Under the pieces are notes generated by a model. It saw only the letters and a program-made list of their open reading frames with translations, had not been told where the DNA came from and did not search any database. A DNA stretch of 64,000 bases. It comes from Pestalotiopsis fici W106-1 (taxonomy: Eukaryota > Ascomycota > Sordariomycetes > Amphisphaeriales > Sporocadaceae). The stretch lies in the NCBI RefSeq assembly GCF_000516985.1, contig NW_006917092.1, forward strand, positions 1,628,619 to 1,692,618, in the 5' to 3' direction. The position numbers were made by a program, and so were the translations under genes. Below are positions 45,357-57,792 of the stretch, one piece after another; positions within the stretch are counted from its first letter, which is position 1, and each line of letters begins with the position of its first letter.

Positions 45357-45912
45357 AATAAATAGCTGACAAGCTTCCGAATGTGGAAACTTAGATAGTG
45401 TAATCAGGACGTTGGTCGCATAATGCGAGATATTACTCTCGACCGAACGGTGGAGTGCCAGGTGCATTTATCTTAATGATTGGTGTCTTTGTTTTGAAGT
45501 GCGGCGGTTATTACAGCCGCAGATAATTGGCATTATGGACACACATCTGCATTCAAATTAGTAAGTACCTTGAAGGCAGATCGTCGAGCTTGCTGACGAC
45601 CAGTTAGCGGCTGATGCCCTGCAAGTCAAATCCCGCAGCGCCCTTTGCTTGACGCTTGGCACCGCGCCCTGTTGGACGAAAATTCCAAATCTGTCAATTC
45701 CAAACAGACAACTCCGCGGTCGAGAGTCACCACCGGGATCTGCAATATACTCATCCATTTTAATGATTTGCACGCATACCTAGTGGTCTCAACGACTATT
45801 TAAGATGCGTAATGCCCAATTTTTACAATGCATAGTCTGTTGAGCAGCCACTAGCACTATAATTCAACATCTCCACACAGCCCACACCTATAACCCAATT
45901 CCATACTTCAAG
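45357..45912. other. Intergenic
   Basis: Promoter of the glutathione-transferase gene. A minus-strand open frame at 45558-45773 has no family features. Confidence 0.5.
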
Positions 45913-46761
45913 ATGCCTACAACAACTCGTGTCGGTACCGAATCCGCAGCCAACAAGGCTCTCGGCGGTGTCCCCACGGTTCATTATTTTGACTTCATGT
46001 CCCGTGGCCGAGGCCAAACCGTTCGCCTATTCTGCGAAGATGCCGGGATCGCCTACGACAATCTGGTACGTTTGCTTCAAGACTCTGTACAATTGTATCA
46101 TTTACGCACTGCATGTATGCTGACACGCCTTTTTGTCACTTAGTTGTACTCGATGGAAGAGTATCCGCAGTTCAAGGAGCAGTTGATCAAGAAACTGAAC
46201 CCGACTGGAAACATTCCCGTGGTGGAGCTCAATGGCAAGATTCTCGTGCAGAGTTATGCCATTCTGCGCTACTTTGCTCGTCTGCTCGACGCCTATGACG
46301 GCAAGACGCCCGAGGACAAGTACTTTGTAGATGTCATTACCGACATTGTCACCGACTGTAAGTTTGAAAACCTCACTGCAATCACCTAGTGGCCATATCT
46401 CTTCTTCCTGAGTCTTGTTACTGACATTAAATCAACAGGGCGTACCTTGTTCGTCACGGCTTTCCTTTCACAGAACAAGGAGGACTGGCCCAAGCACCAG
46501 CAGGGAGACCGCAACCACTACCTTGCAGCCATTGAGCGGCATCTCCAGGAGAATGCCTCTGCACAAACTGGGTCGTATATTCTTGGCAATGATTTCACGT
46601 ACGGCGATATCCTATTGTATCAAATCCTCCACGATGAGGGTCTTGTCCAAGACGGTCGCAAGGAGCTTCAGGGCTATCCCCGGATCAACAAGTTTGTGGA
46701 GGCTACAGAGGCCAGGCCAAATATCAAGGCTTTTCTCCAGAGTGATCGTTACAGAGGCTGA
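45913..46761 (+). CDS. Glutathione S-transferase (sigma-like/thioredoxin-fold plus GST-C)
   Basis: Exons 45913-46065, 46144-46357 and 46439-46761 give 229 residues. The thioredoxin-like half has VHYFDFMSRGRGQTVRLF, with a Tyr or Ser near the active site, NPTGNIPVVELNG carrying the cis-proline, and ILVQSYAILRYFAR with the SNAIL-type motif (QSYAI). The C-terminal helical half has NHYLAAIERHLQEN and FTYGDILLYQILHDE, the N-capping motif region. It should conjugate glutathione to electrophiles in the cytosol. The short N-terminal extension (MPTTTRVGTESAANKALGG) is less usual. Neighbours give no pathway. Confidence 0.88.
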
Positions 46762-47513
46762 GCTACGGCCTTGGTGGTACAAGTTGAGCAGTCTCAGAGT
46801 TAGTAGTCAGAAATACGAAGATAAAAAAGAAAATGAGTAAAGATAGAGATGTTTTTCTTGATAATTAAACCACGATCACAGCTCAAGCTCAGGTCAATCA
46901 ATGATCCCTTCGAAATACGGAATTTTAGAAAAGCAGTAATAATTATTTATAAACTTCCCATACTTTATTCTCGTATATCGACCATCCGCAATATTGACCT
47001 TCCTACATATATGTCACAGTCCAGCAGCAATCACATTCTGTTGTCATGACCAAGTAAATGGGAGGATATGAATTGTGAGATCTATTTCGAGAAGAACTAT
47101 ATGTTACATGAGAGATTTGCTTTAGCAACAAATCCTGACACTCGAGTCAGAAAATTCCTTTGAACGAAAGAGAGGTGGGAAAATCTTACCTGAATACAAA
47201 AACTGATGTTTGAAATACGGACGCCACCAAAGAAAGCAAAGTAGCCACACCATGCCGAACAGCGACTATTAGGGCACAGATCAGCAAGGAACTAACATTC
47301 TCTGTGCGAGTACAAGATGAAAAAGGCATATCTTACCCAGAAATAAAAGAATATCATTTCTCGTTTCACCAAAATGTGAAACTCCAAGTCTAGATTTAAC
47401 TCATTAGATTGCTCAAACAAAAAAGGTCCAAAACCTATTTTGGGGATTAGAAATATGAAAGAATCTTCCAATTCGTGGAAATAGGGTCAAAAGCCTTCAC
47501 GTACGCAAACCAC
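46762..47513. other. Intergenic, convergent 3' ends
   Basis: About 0.75 kb, AT-rich, between converging genes. No gene seen. Confidence 0.55.
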
Positions 47514-49295
47514 TCAAATCTGCAGACCTAAGCCTCTGCCGGGGCTTCCATGGTAAAGAGTCATCAAGGACTGATCCATGGTGAATTGACTGTCCTCGAT
47601 TCCCGGGCCAAAGTTTTGAAAGTCAAAGGCTAGCTCGGTATCAAACTCGAGTGCCGGTGGCTCCAAATCGAGATCGACTGGCGATTCGGCTTGCGTGGTG
47701 AGTGCTGGCAACTCGGTTGGAGGTGAGCTTCCGTTCTTGTCGAGAAACTCTTGCTGGGAAGGGGTAGACGTGTTATGTTAGCATTTGTTGCAATGGAGTG
47801 AACAGTTGTATTTGTTCGAGTGGTTTGAATAGATATGTTTCAACAAGAAAAAGAAGAGAGGAAAAGAAAAGACTGAAGCCATAAAATAGACAGTCGAAAT
47901 AAGAAGTTTATTTGTGGATCCGACGAAAGAGGACAAAACAAAACAAATATAGAACACAAATCTCGAATACTCACAATTGTAAGTTCAACTCGTTCTTTAA
48001 CCATGAGAAGAAAGCTGGCTTTGAGGTCGGTTTCGACTTGCTCGAACCGATCTTCCAAGTCCCTTTGCACGCCAGCCACCAGTGCATTCTCCATCTGCTT
48101 GAGGCCCAGTGAATAGTCTTTTGAAGAAGAGGTGGTGGTATCCTTCAATTCGTAGTCTAAAAGTCATCTTAAAACTTGAACGACAGAGACGGCAATCTTG
48201 ATATTTTTCAAAAAACGTACAACAAGATGGTATGGTGGAAGCTTTGGGAAACACGATTCGGTAGATTTCTTCCCACCGCTCAATGTCTGTCTTTTGTCCA
48301 CTGGGCTTTCTGCGCAGTCGAATGTATTGCGCTTCGTTGATGCCATCAGAGAAGTTGTTTGTGCAGATCTTGCAGGGAACTTCTGCTCTCTGATGCTCCT
48401 CGAGCATTTCTCTGGTTGCAAAGGAGGAATAACAACGAATACATTGGTAGTCGGGCTGCTTGTGAGCGCGGTACAAATGTTCTCTACGTATGCCTGATCA
48501 GATGGCCAGAACTTGGAGACAGTATGACTTATTCACTACATTTACTTACTTGACTCTGGAAATACTCGAGAATCCGGGACCGCTGCAAGCCTGACGGCGG
48601 GTGAATCTGGATGGGTCTTTCTTGAAGAAGGGGCATGCAAACTTTAGATTAGCAGAAGATTTGACATGCTTGGTCTTGGGAGCTTTCTGCTGATCGCTTT
48701 GACTCAAACTGTCCCGTTCAGAGTCGTGCTTTCGCTTGTTGCATGATCCATCTGGAGCGTCCACCCACGACGCATGGCATGGACTCTTGATATTTGTCTT
48801 GCTGTGGCACTCTCCTTCCACTGTATCGGTATGGCATCTTGACGAGTCGAGCCAGCCATTGAAACAATCCATGACTGTCTGAACTGCCTTGGCTCTTCTT
48901 TGAGCGTCTTCAATATCAGAGACGCCGAATGAGGCCGTTTTGGTGCTGCTCGAAATGTCGTCGAAATCGCTTCCATTCATTTCCAAATCCTCTTTGCCTA
49001 TCCTAGATGTTGTCTTCTCATTGGGAATGATGGTTATTCGATGGAGTCGATCGTGAGGCTCAAATTGACTGTTCTTGGTGAGCCATGTAATTGCAAATCA
49101 TTTTTCAATCCTGGACCAGTTGTGGACTCACGATGCCGAAAGTAATGCCAAATCCGCTATGTGGTGGTCTGCTAGTTGCGCACACTGTGCACAGACATTG
49201 AGGCTTCGATATGGATGACTAGACTGTTGATCTCGAGGCCTGTTTTGGTGGTTCAAAAGTGGAAAAACATGGAGGCCAAAAGTACCATGTTGCAT
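47514..49295 (-). CDS. Zinc-finger-like protein of a fungal multi-copy family (paralog A, intact)
   Basis: Exons 49295-49132, 49068-48550, 48483-48221, 48156-47975 and 47753-47514 give 455 residues; the first exon is the least certain. The core is FACPFFKKDPSRF, then CSGPGFSSISRVKEHLYRAH and a second unit CIRCYSSFATREMLEEHQRAEVPCKIC, two imperfect C2H2-like units shared by a lineage-expanded fungal family. Downstream is the family segment ERWEEIYRIVFPKASTIPSCYYE, then a coiled-coil-like helix (LEDRFEQVETDLKASFLLMVKERVEL) and an acidic tail (LDLEPPALEFDTELAFDF). The family is commonly labelled 'C2H2-type domain-containing'. A nuclear role is likely from the zinc motifs, but function is unknown. 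Its neighbour at 49867 is a shorter relative. Confidence 0.72.
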
Positions 49296-49866
49296 ATAGG
49301 GCAGAGATTTGAGGCCCTTTCCAACGAGACGGCAGAGATGTGAGGCCCATTACGAAAGGGAGGGGCCGAGGGCATAAGGCAGACTGCATATGGTTACAGC
49401 CCGTAAGGCAGAATGTTCGGAAGCATCGCAGAGCGATGCTTATAGCAGAATTCTACTAATCCCTTTCCGTACTGGGACATTTTTCAACAACTTTGCCCCG
49501 CACTGAACCAGTAACGTGGTAATTATAATTTCTACCGTACCAAGGGGCTTGGGGGCCAAGCGGTCTGGAAAAATACCACCTAGGTAGAATTCGTGCACAT
49601 TTCTATTCAACTAAAATCGCTGTGAAGGAAAAAGCGGGAAAACGGATGTTCAAAACATTGAGACTCAGTGGGCTTGATTCTAGTACCAATTCCATGAATT
49701 CGTGCATCTGAGGTACATGATGATGCTTGATGTGTATTACAGATTACGTCGTCTATACCTAGGTGGGTACAGCAGTACCTGTTTGGGCGGTATACTTCGT
49801 AGTGGGGGAGGGGCAGCAGGTAGAGACACAATACTTTGTAAAACTGGTCATCAATTGGTAACTCGA
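49296..49866. other. Intergenic with a perfect hairpin
   Basis: Between the two zinc-finger-like paralogs. It holds a 9-bp-arm inverted repeat at 49421-49441 and a partial repeat of GAGGCCC around 49311-49343. No gene seen. Confidence 0.55.
49421..49441. repeat. Perfect inverted repeat, 9-bp arms with 3-nt loop
   Basis: Arms AAGCATCGC (49421-49429) and GCGATGCTT (49433-49441) around AGA. The hairpin lies upstream of the gene at 49295 and downstream of the gene at 49867, so it could be a regulatory site or a relic. Confidence 0.5.
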
Positions 49867-50813
49867 CTACTCAAGAGCCTCTGCCATTTCTTTGTCCGTG
49901 TAATCTTGCCCAACCCTCAATGCTTCAAAATCAATCATTTCAAAGGTATAGTCATGCGTACTCTCAAAACCATGCCCAGGAGAACAATCTGTCTCTGGAA
50001 AACAAAATTGTTCACCTATACCAGTATTATCTTTCATGTCGCCCGCTGAAGAAGTACCCACAAGGCTCTCAGAACTCAGGGATAGCTGTCCTAGTTCGGT
50101 TTGAGGGGGGGTAACAATGGATGGCGGCAAAGACGAAGGACTACCGCCGACAATGTCGATGAAAAGAAGACAATTTTGCAGGAAGAGGCGTATTTCTTGA
50201 TGAGACGCCCCCATGCCCGCGCCAATCAGCTTGAGAATAAGCGAATCTGGCGGGTTCCGGGCGTGGTCTCGCAACCGTTCCACTGAGACCATGTAGGCAG
50301 GTTTGATAGCTTCATCGCCTGGGAAAATAATATTGTAGATCTTCTCCCATTTCTCCTGAATGTTTGGGTTTCGTGGAAGGCTGGCGATCAAGTCGAATTG
50401 TTCGTTGGTTACTCGCTCGCTGTCGCGGTCCGCCGCCACGGCTTGCGGAGGGCCTGGAGAGGCGGTGGCCTCCGGGTCAGTGACGGCATCGTCGCTTAGC
50501 TCGACCGGCCCGTGGGCTCTCTTTAGGTGCTCGCTTGGGCCACAAGTTAGAGAGAGCGTAACACTATATAATGCGGATCTCTGGTCTGATCGACTTACAC
50601 AACACGTGCATTTGTCTCAAATCCAGTTCCCTGGCAGGAAGAATTGTAGCCTCTAAACTTATCGGGAAATTTGGCATGGAATGGGCAGCGTAGCCGGTAT
50701 TGACGGCGGCGGGAAGGAGAAGGGGCAGTACGCCGGGCCCGGGCTTTTCTGGCTGAGGGCCTGCGAGGGTTGCTCGCTCTGGGCTTCCTGCCAGAGCTCA
50801 TTGGGGCTTGCAA
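49867..50813 (-). CDS. Zinc-finger-like protein, truncated paralog B
   Basis: Exons 50813-50599 and 50533-49867 give 293 residues (289 if starting at 50801, MSSGRKPRAS). The N-terminus is strongly basic (RKPRASNPRRPSARKARARR). It keeps the first family unit (CPFHAKFPDKF, then CQGTGFETNARVVEHLKRAH) and the NPNIQEKWEKIYNIIFPGDEA segment, but the second Cys/His unit that paralog A has between them is missing. The rest is Ser/Pro-rich with a weak hydrophobic helix (IRLFLQNCLLFIDIV). It is on the same strand as paralog A, so the pair probably arose by tandem duplication and divergence. Function unknown. Confidence 0.68.
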
Positions 50814-51273
50814 AGCAATAGATATGATCTTGTTTTACAAATAATGAATCACAAGGGGCATTGATTTCCAGGACAATAGGATTTTGAAAAGTTCATAAGG
50901 AAATCGAGTGTCTTAGGTTGAATCTACTGTCAGGGCGGCTGTGCAGTGCCTAGGCGTAGTTGGGATGGTGCGCTGGACGCCTTACGTCGCAGTGCGATGC
51001 AATGTGCTATGAGCATCGCAACATGACGCTCAGTTCAATTCAGCATCACGGTGAGATGCTAGGACGATTTTCTAAGTCACTGAGCGATGCAATTCAAGAG
51101 TTGATGCCACAGAGTCGCACAGAATATGGCTTTTTAAAAAGTTTGGGCTCTGTGCTCCCTTTGCGTCTCGAGTAATGATACTATACTATACGCAACTGCT
51201 ATACTGCGCAAACCCCCAAGTGCAACCTGATTAAGCTGCAAAGACTCACCATCAAAAAAAATACCTGGTCATT

Positions 51274-51578
51274 ATGCCCTCAACCCAACAAAAGTAGGTT
51301 GATCATCTCGTTCGCAATTGGAACGAAGAATTCTGACAAAATAAAGGCCAACATATCTGCTGGAGCGTTATCTCAACCAAGACGGACAGTCTCAGGTCAC
51401 AAAACGCTTGGCGGTTGGCGAGGCTGCACCATCCACAGAAAACAAGCTGCAATCACTCGAGCAGCAACTTTACCCAAATTTGGAGACGCTGCGCCCCTTT
51501 GCGCCAGGAATTGGAAGTCGTCAATTGGGTAATTCTGCCCAATTTTTCGCAGATGCTGAGAGGACAAGTAGGAGGTGA
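51274..51578 (+). CDS. Weak candidate small gene or gene fragment
   Basis: If a 53-bp intron (51294-51346, GTAGGT...AAAG with a CTGAC branch) is removed, the ATG at 51274 opens an 83-residue frame: MPSTQQKPTYLLERYLN then SLEQQLYPNLETLRPFAPG and AERTSRR. It looks protein-like (amphipathic, no low complexity), but I recognise no family and a further exon may follow. Coding status is doubtful. Confidence 0.22.
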
Positions 51579-51887
51579 AAACCCGACACTGGGATTTGGG
51601 GAGAGGCGTGATTTGGAACTGGGGGCATTTCAATTTGGGTTAAGGGGGGAGAATGGATGTTGTAGAACAATTTTCATTGATGAATAGAATAACTGCCCTG
51701 GGTCCAACGATCCGTGGAGTTGTGACTTTTCGTGCCCCCTTTGACTCAAATGAAACTTGAAGCCATGTCCATGAAATCCCCAAAGAATAAATTCTTCAAT
51801 GTTCTGGCATTCTTGGCAATGTGACTTACACAAATCTAACCATGGAAGCGAATGGCTGACTAGTCAGCGTTTCCAGGGCAAGTGTCC

Positions 51888-51959
51888 AGTCAAGTACACT
51901 GTGAGTGAACTCCGACCGGGATAAGCACCGGGAGTCAAGTCAAGTACGCTGTGAGTGAA
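51888..51959 (+). repeat. Direct repeat, two 22-bp units 50 bp apart
   Basis: AGTCAAGTAC(A/G)CTGTGAGTGAA occurs at 51888-51909 and 51938-51959 with one mismatch. It lies in a gene-poor stretch. Confidence 0.55.
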
Positions 51960-53099
51960 TGTGGTGAAGTTGTATGTCTCATGATTGAGATCCTCTAAAA
52001 GAAGTGCAAAGGCATGTTCATCTATATATTCCACACCAAGGGGCAGGCATCAGATAAAACATACAGATCGAGCGTCTCTCTTCTCTTGATGCCTGATTGC
52101 TCACTTGCGAACTCGCGTCTGCGAACAACTCAACTAACTCACCGGTGCCCACCCCTGCAGAGCTGACCCGACGGGGGCTTATTGGGGGCCAAGATTTGTG
52201 GAGTAGGTGCAACGCTGGTCAGCCCGGACTTGGTATCCTTATTTTGGTAAACAAACATATTTACAAGCATCTCAAATGTCATAGTGATGCCAACTTGTAA
52301 CGCCTTGTGGCAAAATCGCGAGGCTCATGTCACAGGCAATGAATTTTCTACTTTAAAGGTGACACCGGTCAAACGCCATGCCATCATGACTTCCATACCT
52401 AGTAGTTGGCTGACACGAGTTGACCTGACGTGGTCAAAGTTGGGCGGTCTTGTGGGGGCTGTGGGTGGGGGCAAATACTTGAGCCAAAGAACCTTCAATA
52501 TTACCAGGCATCACAAATAGTCCTTGGATTTCTACTTCTCAGTCTGGGAATGATTGGATATCTTTCGGAAAGGCGAGGAGCTTGACAATAGTATCTCGTC
52601 AATCCATAGGCTACCATCGAAATCCCAAAGATTGCTGCGGTATTCTTGGGGTGCGACCTCTAACGCCAGAAGACCTCTCGCTCTCGGGCTAACAACCTTA
52701 GTCTTACCCAACCTATAGGCTCAAGAGGCACTAACCCGTAGGACAATCATCGCCATGGTTTTCAACTTTGCATTCACCTGGAGCTCAAGCCTGGTTACGG
52801 ATTGCGAAAAATTCCATCCGGTCACGCTGGACAACGTTCGGTGTAAGCGAGTAGTATACATCAAGGCTGCTGACAACCTCAGCCAAGGTAATTATTGAAC
52901 CGAAAAAGAAGTGCCTCAGTTAAAGCATGGACACCATACAAAACTCGCAGATCATGGGTGCCTAGACTGCATCACTGAAGGGGAAAAATTGTATTACTCG
53001 AGGTATACATGGTGATTGTCGACAAAAGGTCCAACGCTGATGCAGTCAAAATGACTGAGCACACATGACTGGATCGTTTGATCATGTTTGTACCGTTGC

Positions 53100-55498
53100 C
53101 TATTCCTGGTCCAAGGGAAAGGGTGCGAACAAACCGCCAGAAAGTATGTCCATGCCCCAAGGACTAAGATCCGGAAACGAAAGTATACCTGGCGGCCAAG
53201 CGTTTGCAGCGGATGGATTTCTTTCCGACTCGGGCTCTATTCCTACAGCGGCATTGCCCCCTTCAATCCCAGGCAGCATGGGCAAGAAATTACTGCCTGG
53301 CATTGTCCGTCCTTGGAATGATTGTTCTACTTGCATGATATCAGATTGGTGGTGATTTCCTGTGACAACATTTTGGGCGGCCCAATCTTGCTGTCGCAGT
53401 TGAGATGCTGATTGTCCTTCGGAAGACTTGAAGGCATGTTGCACAGATTGATACAGCTCTGTACACAGCGTGCGTACTTGAAAAAGATATGTATCGTTTT
53501 TCATTTGGTCCAGGTTTTCAAAGAGCTCTATCACCTTCGATATCGCCTCCAAGTCGCTCCTTGTGGCATCAGATATGTTGTTGCGCATGGCGTTGGTAGC
53601 GAGTATGATAGTTGCGCTCAATATAGGTGGAACAACGTCCCTGGCAACAGGTCAGCAAATGAACAGGGTGAAAAGTCTTGTTCAAAGACACATGACTGAA
53701 ATCAAGTGTTGATAAGGTCTAGCAAGTCCACAGGTACCTACCAGTAGAAGCTCTTCCGTTGATGAGGTATTGCTTGGAGCAGATGAAAGATACCACGGGC
53801 AGCTGCGAGACACTCTCGAACGGAACTCATTATGTTCTCCGACAGGTCCGAAGCCATCATTGGTCTAGATGATAGCCAGTATTCGCGGGCAAGGGGACGA
53901 TGAATCAGCACCACGCAATTATAGTAGGAATAATAGAGTCGTATCAACCCGTGATGCTCGCCATTGTACATGGGAGTATCTGTACGAAGTCCTGGAATCG
54001 TTGCGCACCAGTCTTGCAGCTGTGCTGTGAGTTTTGAAACAGATTCCACAACGCAGCTAGTGTCAGTTGAGGACTGGCTAGAATAAAGCTCGTTGTATAT
54101 GCGGTCTTGAATTAGACACAACTTTGCGTGAGAGCTTGTGAGACTCAATTTTGAGCCATCCGCAGTGGTTATGATCTCCGAGTCGTCATGGAGCAAGTCG
54201 GCTAGTAATTGAACATGAAAGTGCTGTAGATCATGAGTAGGGGGTCGCCCTGTTTGGAGACAGAGCTCCCGATCTAGGGTCAGAGCAACCCAAAAGACCT
54301 TGTTTCTCGTCTCTTGCTCAATAGAACCCATAGATGCAGCATGGTCAGTTTTATGAAGTCCTATAGAGTGAGCCAGACGGACGGCACTTCCTGTGAGCAT
54401 AAAGCTGGGTTGGGGGTTAGGTGTTCCGAGAAAAAACCAAGCGATGCACAGAAGAGCTTGAACAGAAATTAACTGCGTATTGCGCATGAGAATGTCCAAC
54501 GTGCTTCCAAGAGCATTTGCAGCATATTCCCACACCAACTCCTCACCATTTGGGTCACATTGGCCATTCTCAACACGGCGGCGTTGAGAAATGGCTAGCA
54601 CGGCATTGAGTGACGCCCACCAAGCAGGATTGTCGGAAGGTGCTCCAGAATACTGCTGGCCTAGGAATGTCATAAAAGTGGGAGGGTGGAAGCATGGAAT
54701 AGCTTGATGCTCATGACTGAAGAATTCGCTCACGAGGGAGAAAGCTTCAGTCCATGAAGGTAGAGTTCTGTTGACTCGTTTTTCGAGCACCCCTTGAATT
54801 GTTGGGTGTGTCCATGAAGACCAGGAACCCTCTTGGAATCGACTTTTCGTTGTACGTCGTTTTGACGGATCGAACTCCCGCGGGCTCTCCCTGATTGACA
54901 CGAGCGAGATTCCAGAAGCTGGCCCTATAGACCCACCAAACATCAGAGGTCATTTCCCCGGGACGAATGCTAGGGATAAAGACCTACCAAAGAATCGTGT
55001 ATCTACATTTCTGCCCACAATTGTGTCAGGGTCTCCAGCAGAGTCCTGTGTTCTTGAAGTCCCGGCCGGATGCGCTGACTGTAGACTACATGCACCCCCA
55101 TCTTCTCCGGCGGGCGTTGTCGGTCCAACATTGTTACTCCGTCTAGGCAAAGTGCTAGCTACGCTGGATGGAGCCTCGATGACCGCAGGACTAGACCAGT
55201 GCACGTTTGGAGTTGTAGATCCCATACCGGACCCGACGCCGCTATTATCGTCGAGGCGCCGGGGAGTCCTGGTAGAATCACGGGCACGACTCCGACGTGT
55301 CTCGGGCTTATCAACATCGGCGTAGTGGCACGGAGTGTTGGCATCCTGGCAGCGAGCGCATAGTGGCCGCACACCGTCACAGCGGAGCTTCTTTCGGCGG
55401 CACGAATCGCACGCCTATAATTGTGAGCAACTTCGTTAACAGACAATTACCACTTGACTTCCTACCTTGGCAAACCGACGCCGACGATCTCCCTGCAT
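53100..55498 (-). CDS. Zn2Cys6 transcription factor (fungal-TF domain)
   Basis: Exons 55498-55466, 55414-54988, 54924-53742 and 53640-53100 encode 727 residues. The zinc cluster has Cys at 13, 16, 23, 30, 33 and 40 (KACDSCRRKKLRCDGVRPLCARC), with the first intron just before it. The middle domain carries FFSHEHQAIPCFHPPTF, the MLTGSAVRLAHSIGLHK helix and RNKVFWVALTLDRELCLQTGRPP, the standard fungal-TF pattern. IHRPLAREYWLSSRP and a Gln/Pro/Gly-rich C-terminus follow. It is a complete nuclear regulator. Neighbours are two zinc-finger-like genes on one side and a long gene-poor region on the other, so no target can be named. Confidence 0.9.
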
Positions 55499-57654
55499 GC
55501 TTGTCATAACTCAGGTATTCCCCAGATTGGCGGAGGAAAATCTTCTGGGTAGCTTCGGCGACCTCTAACAGGAAAACGTCCTCGGCGAAATTTAGCCCTG
55601 GCGGATGGCCCCACGCAACCCGGCGTCCACTAACTCACAAGTACCGTAGCGTGTCTATGGTGTGTAGGTACTCTGTAGATCACTTGGGAATTTCGTGAAT
55701 ATCCTCCGAATCAATAATTCTTTCCAATCGCCGGGGATTCTTAGTAGTAGTACCGATCTCCGGAAGAACGGGAAATTGTGCGTCGGCTCAAATGTATGTT
55801 TCCCCCTTTTGATAGATGCAATGGCTCCTTATGTGCCGAGGATAAATGGATTCGATCAATCGATGACCTAAAACTCCGATAGCACTACCAAGCACTGGCG
55901 CTACCTCAGATCATCTGCTAATGAACCGCCAAGAGCCCACTAACCGGAATCTTACCTCCAGAACATTGGTGGTTCAAACACAAAACTCCGAAGCGGCATG
56001 GCCCAAGCCCTGAATCTATTATCTGCACCCAACACAATCTATATGGCCCCCAGGTGCATGTGTTAGTTCACCAAGTAAGCAGCGGAAAGACAATTTTTTT
56101 TTTCGGGCATTTCGAATGTCTTTCTCTGCCTATTATTCCAAGATCGTAAAAGTCGAGCTCATCTCCCAAAAGGCCCCCGGGGGCGTCTCTTACAGTCATT
56201 GTCCTTGTCGTCAAGTGTTTGTGGCCACCCATAGGGTGGCAAAGATTATCAGAAGCTTCGCCACATATGATCATGCAAGTATTCGCGATCTTATCGTCAG
56301 CATGCCGACCTCGAGAGCGTCCCTCGGCAACAGCTTGAAATTATACTGCATTGTACAAGTTCCTAGTCACGGAGCGGATCAGTCGTAACTCGGGTTTTCA
56401 GAGATGTCCGTATTGGTCCAGAAGCTCCAGAGCCTCAGCTAAAGATAAGGCATGGGCAGCTGCGTGAAGAAACCCAATTCCACAGGGCTCAAATACTGAA
56501 TCTTCTGTATGAAATCATTTAGGAATACCTCACGTGGCTGCGCGAGATAATCAGACTACATCTCTTGTTGCGAATGACCCCCCTATTTCTGATGCCAATT
56601 ATGTATATCGTAGTTACTTCGCAAAGTGATGAGAAAGACTCATCAACTGTGATGACTTGCTCATCTGACTTTGTCTTGCTGTGGACTCGGTATTCTTTTC
56701 TTATTTTCTTTTTTAATATTTCTTTCTGTTCTTTTCCCGGCCTGGTACAATGATCTGGATGATTCCACGCAAGGCCAAGGCTGACTTCGTATGTCGAGGT
56801 GACGTGTTTAACGTGTGCTGTGTACACCATTAGAATCCCTCGGGGTCCTATTGCCCTTTCGCCACATGATATTCAACAAAATTTTGATGCTGATTCGTTT
56901 TCACCTTGCGGCAAGCTGGTTGATTCTCTGACGAAGTTGTCACTTTTGATACAGGCTGATTCTTGGTAACAACGTGCCCCCTTCCCTCTCTTGGCACGGA
57001 AGACTCGGGCGAAGTTGTCAGCTCAACATGGAGCGCTGATGGCAATATATGATCAAGGCTGCCCAGTTAGTATTGTATGACCAGTCCCCCGCCCCGCTTT
57101 GTTGCGCGGCATCAAAGTGGCTGAGCTTTTCTATCAACTCTTCCAATCGATTATTGGCTCCAGCGTGGAGCAGTCTTCATCGGCCACTGCATAGGTAGAT
57201 TTCATCGACTCTTACTGGTAAACAGATGCGATAGCTCAAGCTTCTTCTACGATTTGACCACATAGTGATGTTCGCCTGCATTCTTTGAGTACTTGTGTTA
57301 CGGTCTTTGATAATTTCACAGGTATATAACCATGGCCTAGCATTGTCTCTGTGCACAGAATCAATCGCTGGCTTCCATATTACCTCCCGCAATTTGGATT
57401 CATTCGGCCATCTACATTCAAGTATCAGCTTTTTAACAAAGCTGGTTCCCAGGAAAACTCCCCATATCACCGACATTGGTGGTACACACTCTTCACACTG
57501 TCGACATTATCGATAAAAGCCTTGTGAGTTACGCCTTGCCGAGTCCGCAACAACAATCTCTCTCTGGTTTTAAAGCGCTTGTGTCATGTTCCGATGCTAA
57601 ACAATCCGTATCTCAAGATTTGCCACCTCATATCCCTCCGAAATCAGACTGAAA
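55499..57654. other. Gene-poor stretch of 2.2 kb
   Basis: Upstream of the Zn2Cys6 gene. Open frames on both strands are short and lack family features. No gene supported. Confidence 0.5.
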
Positions 57655-57792
57655 ATGGGACTCATTTCGAAAATGCTAGAGAAACTCTCTGAGCACGGCT
57701 TCGTCGAAGCCCTCAAAGAACATGATCACCCCGACACGGACACGATGTGGGATGGAGTAGCATCAGTATTACAGACCTTGTTGGGTTTTTAA
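57655..57792 (+). CDS. Possible small protein, 45 residues
   Basis: An isolated short frame, MGLISKMLEKLSEHGFVEA then LKEHDHPDTDTMWDGVASV and LQTLLGF, with good start context (GAAAATGG). It predicts an amphipathic helix, an acidic loop and a second hydrophobic helix. It may be a real small protein or a first exon whose remainder I could not join. No family recognised. Confidence 0.35.
   Translation: MGLISKMLEKLSEHGFVEALKEHDHPDTDTMWDGVASVLQTLLGF

Larger units (their letters stand above)
50814..53099. other. Gene-poor stretch of 2.3 kb
   Basis: Contains the weak two-exon candidate at 51274, a 50-bp-period direct repeat at 51888-51959 and a 48-codon open frame at 52755 (MVFNFAFTWSSSL) that could be an exon fragment. 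Nothing else recognised. Confidence 0.5.
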
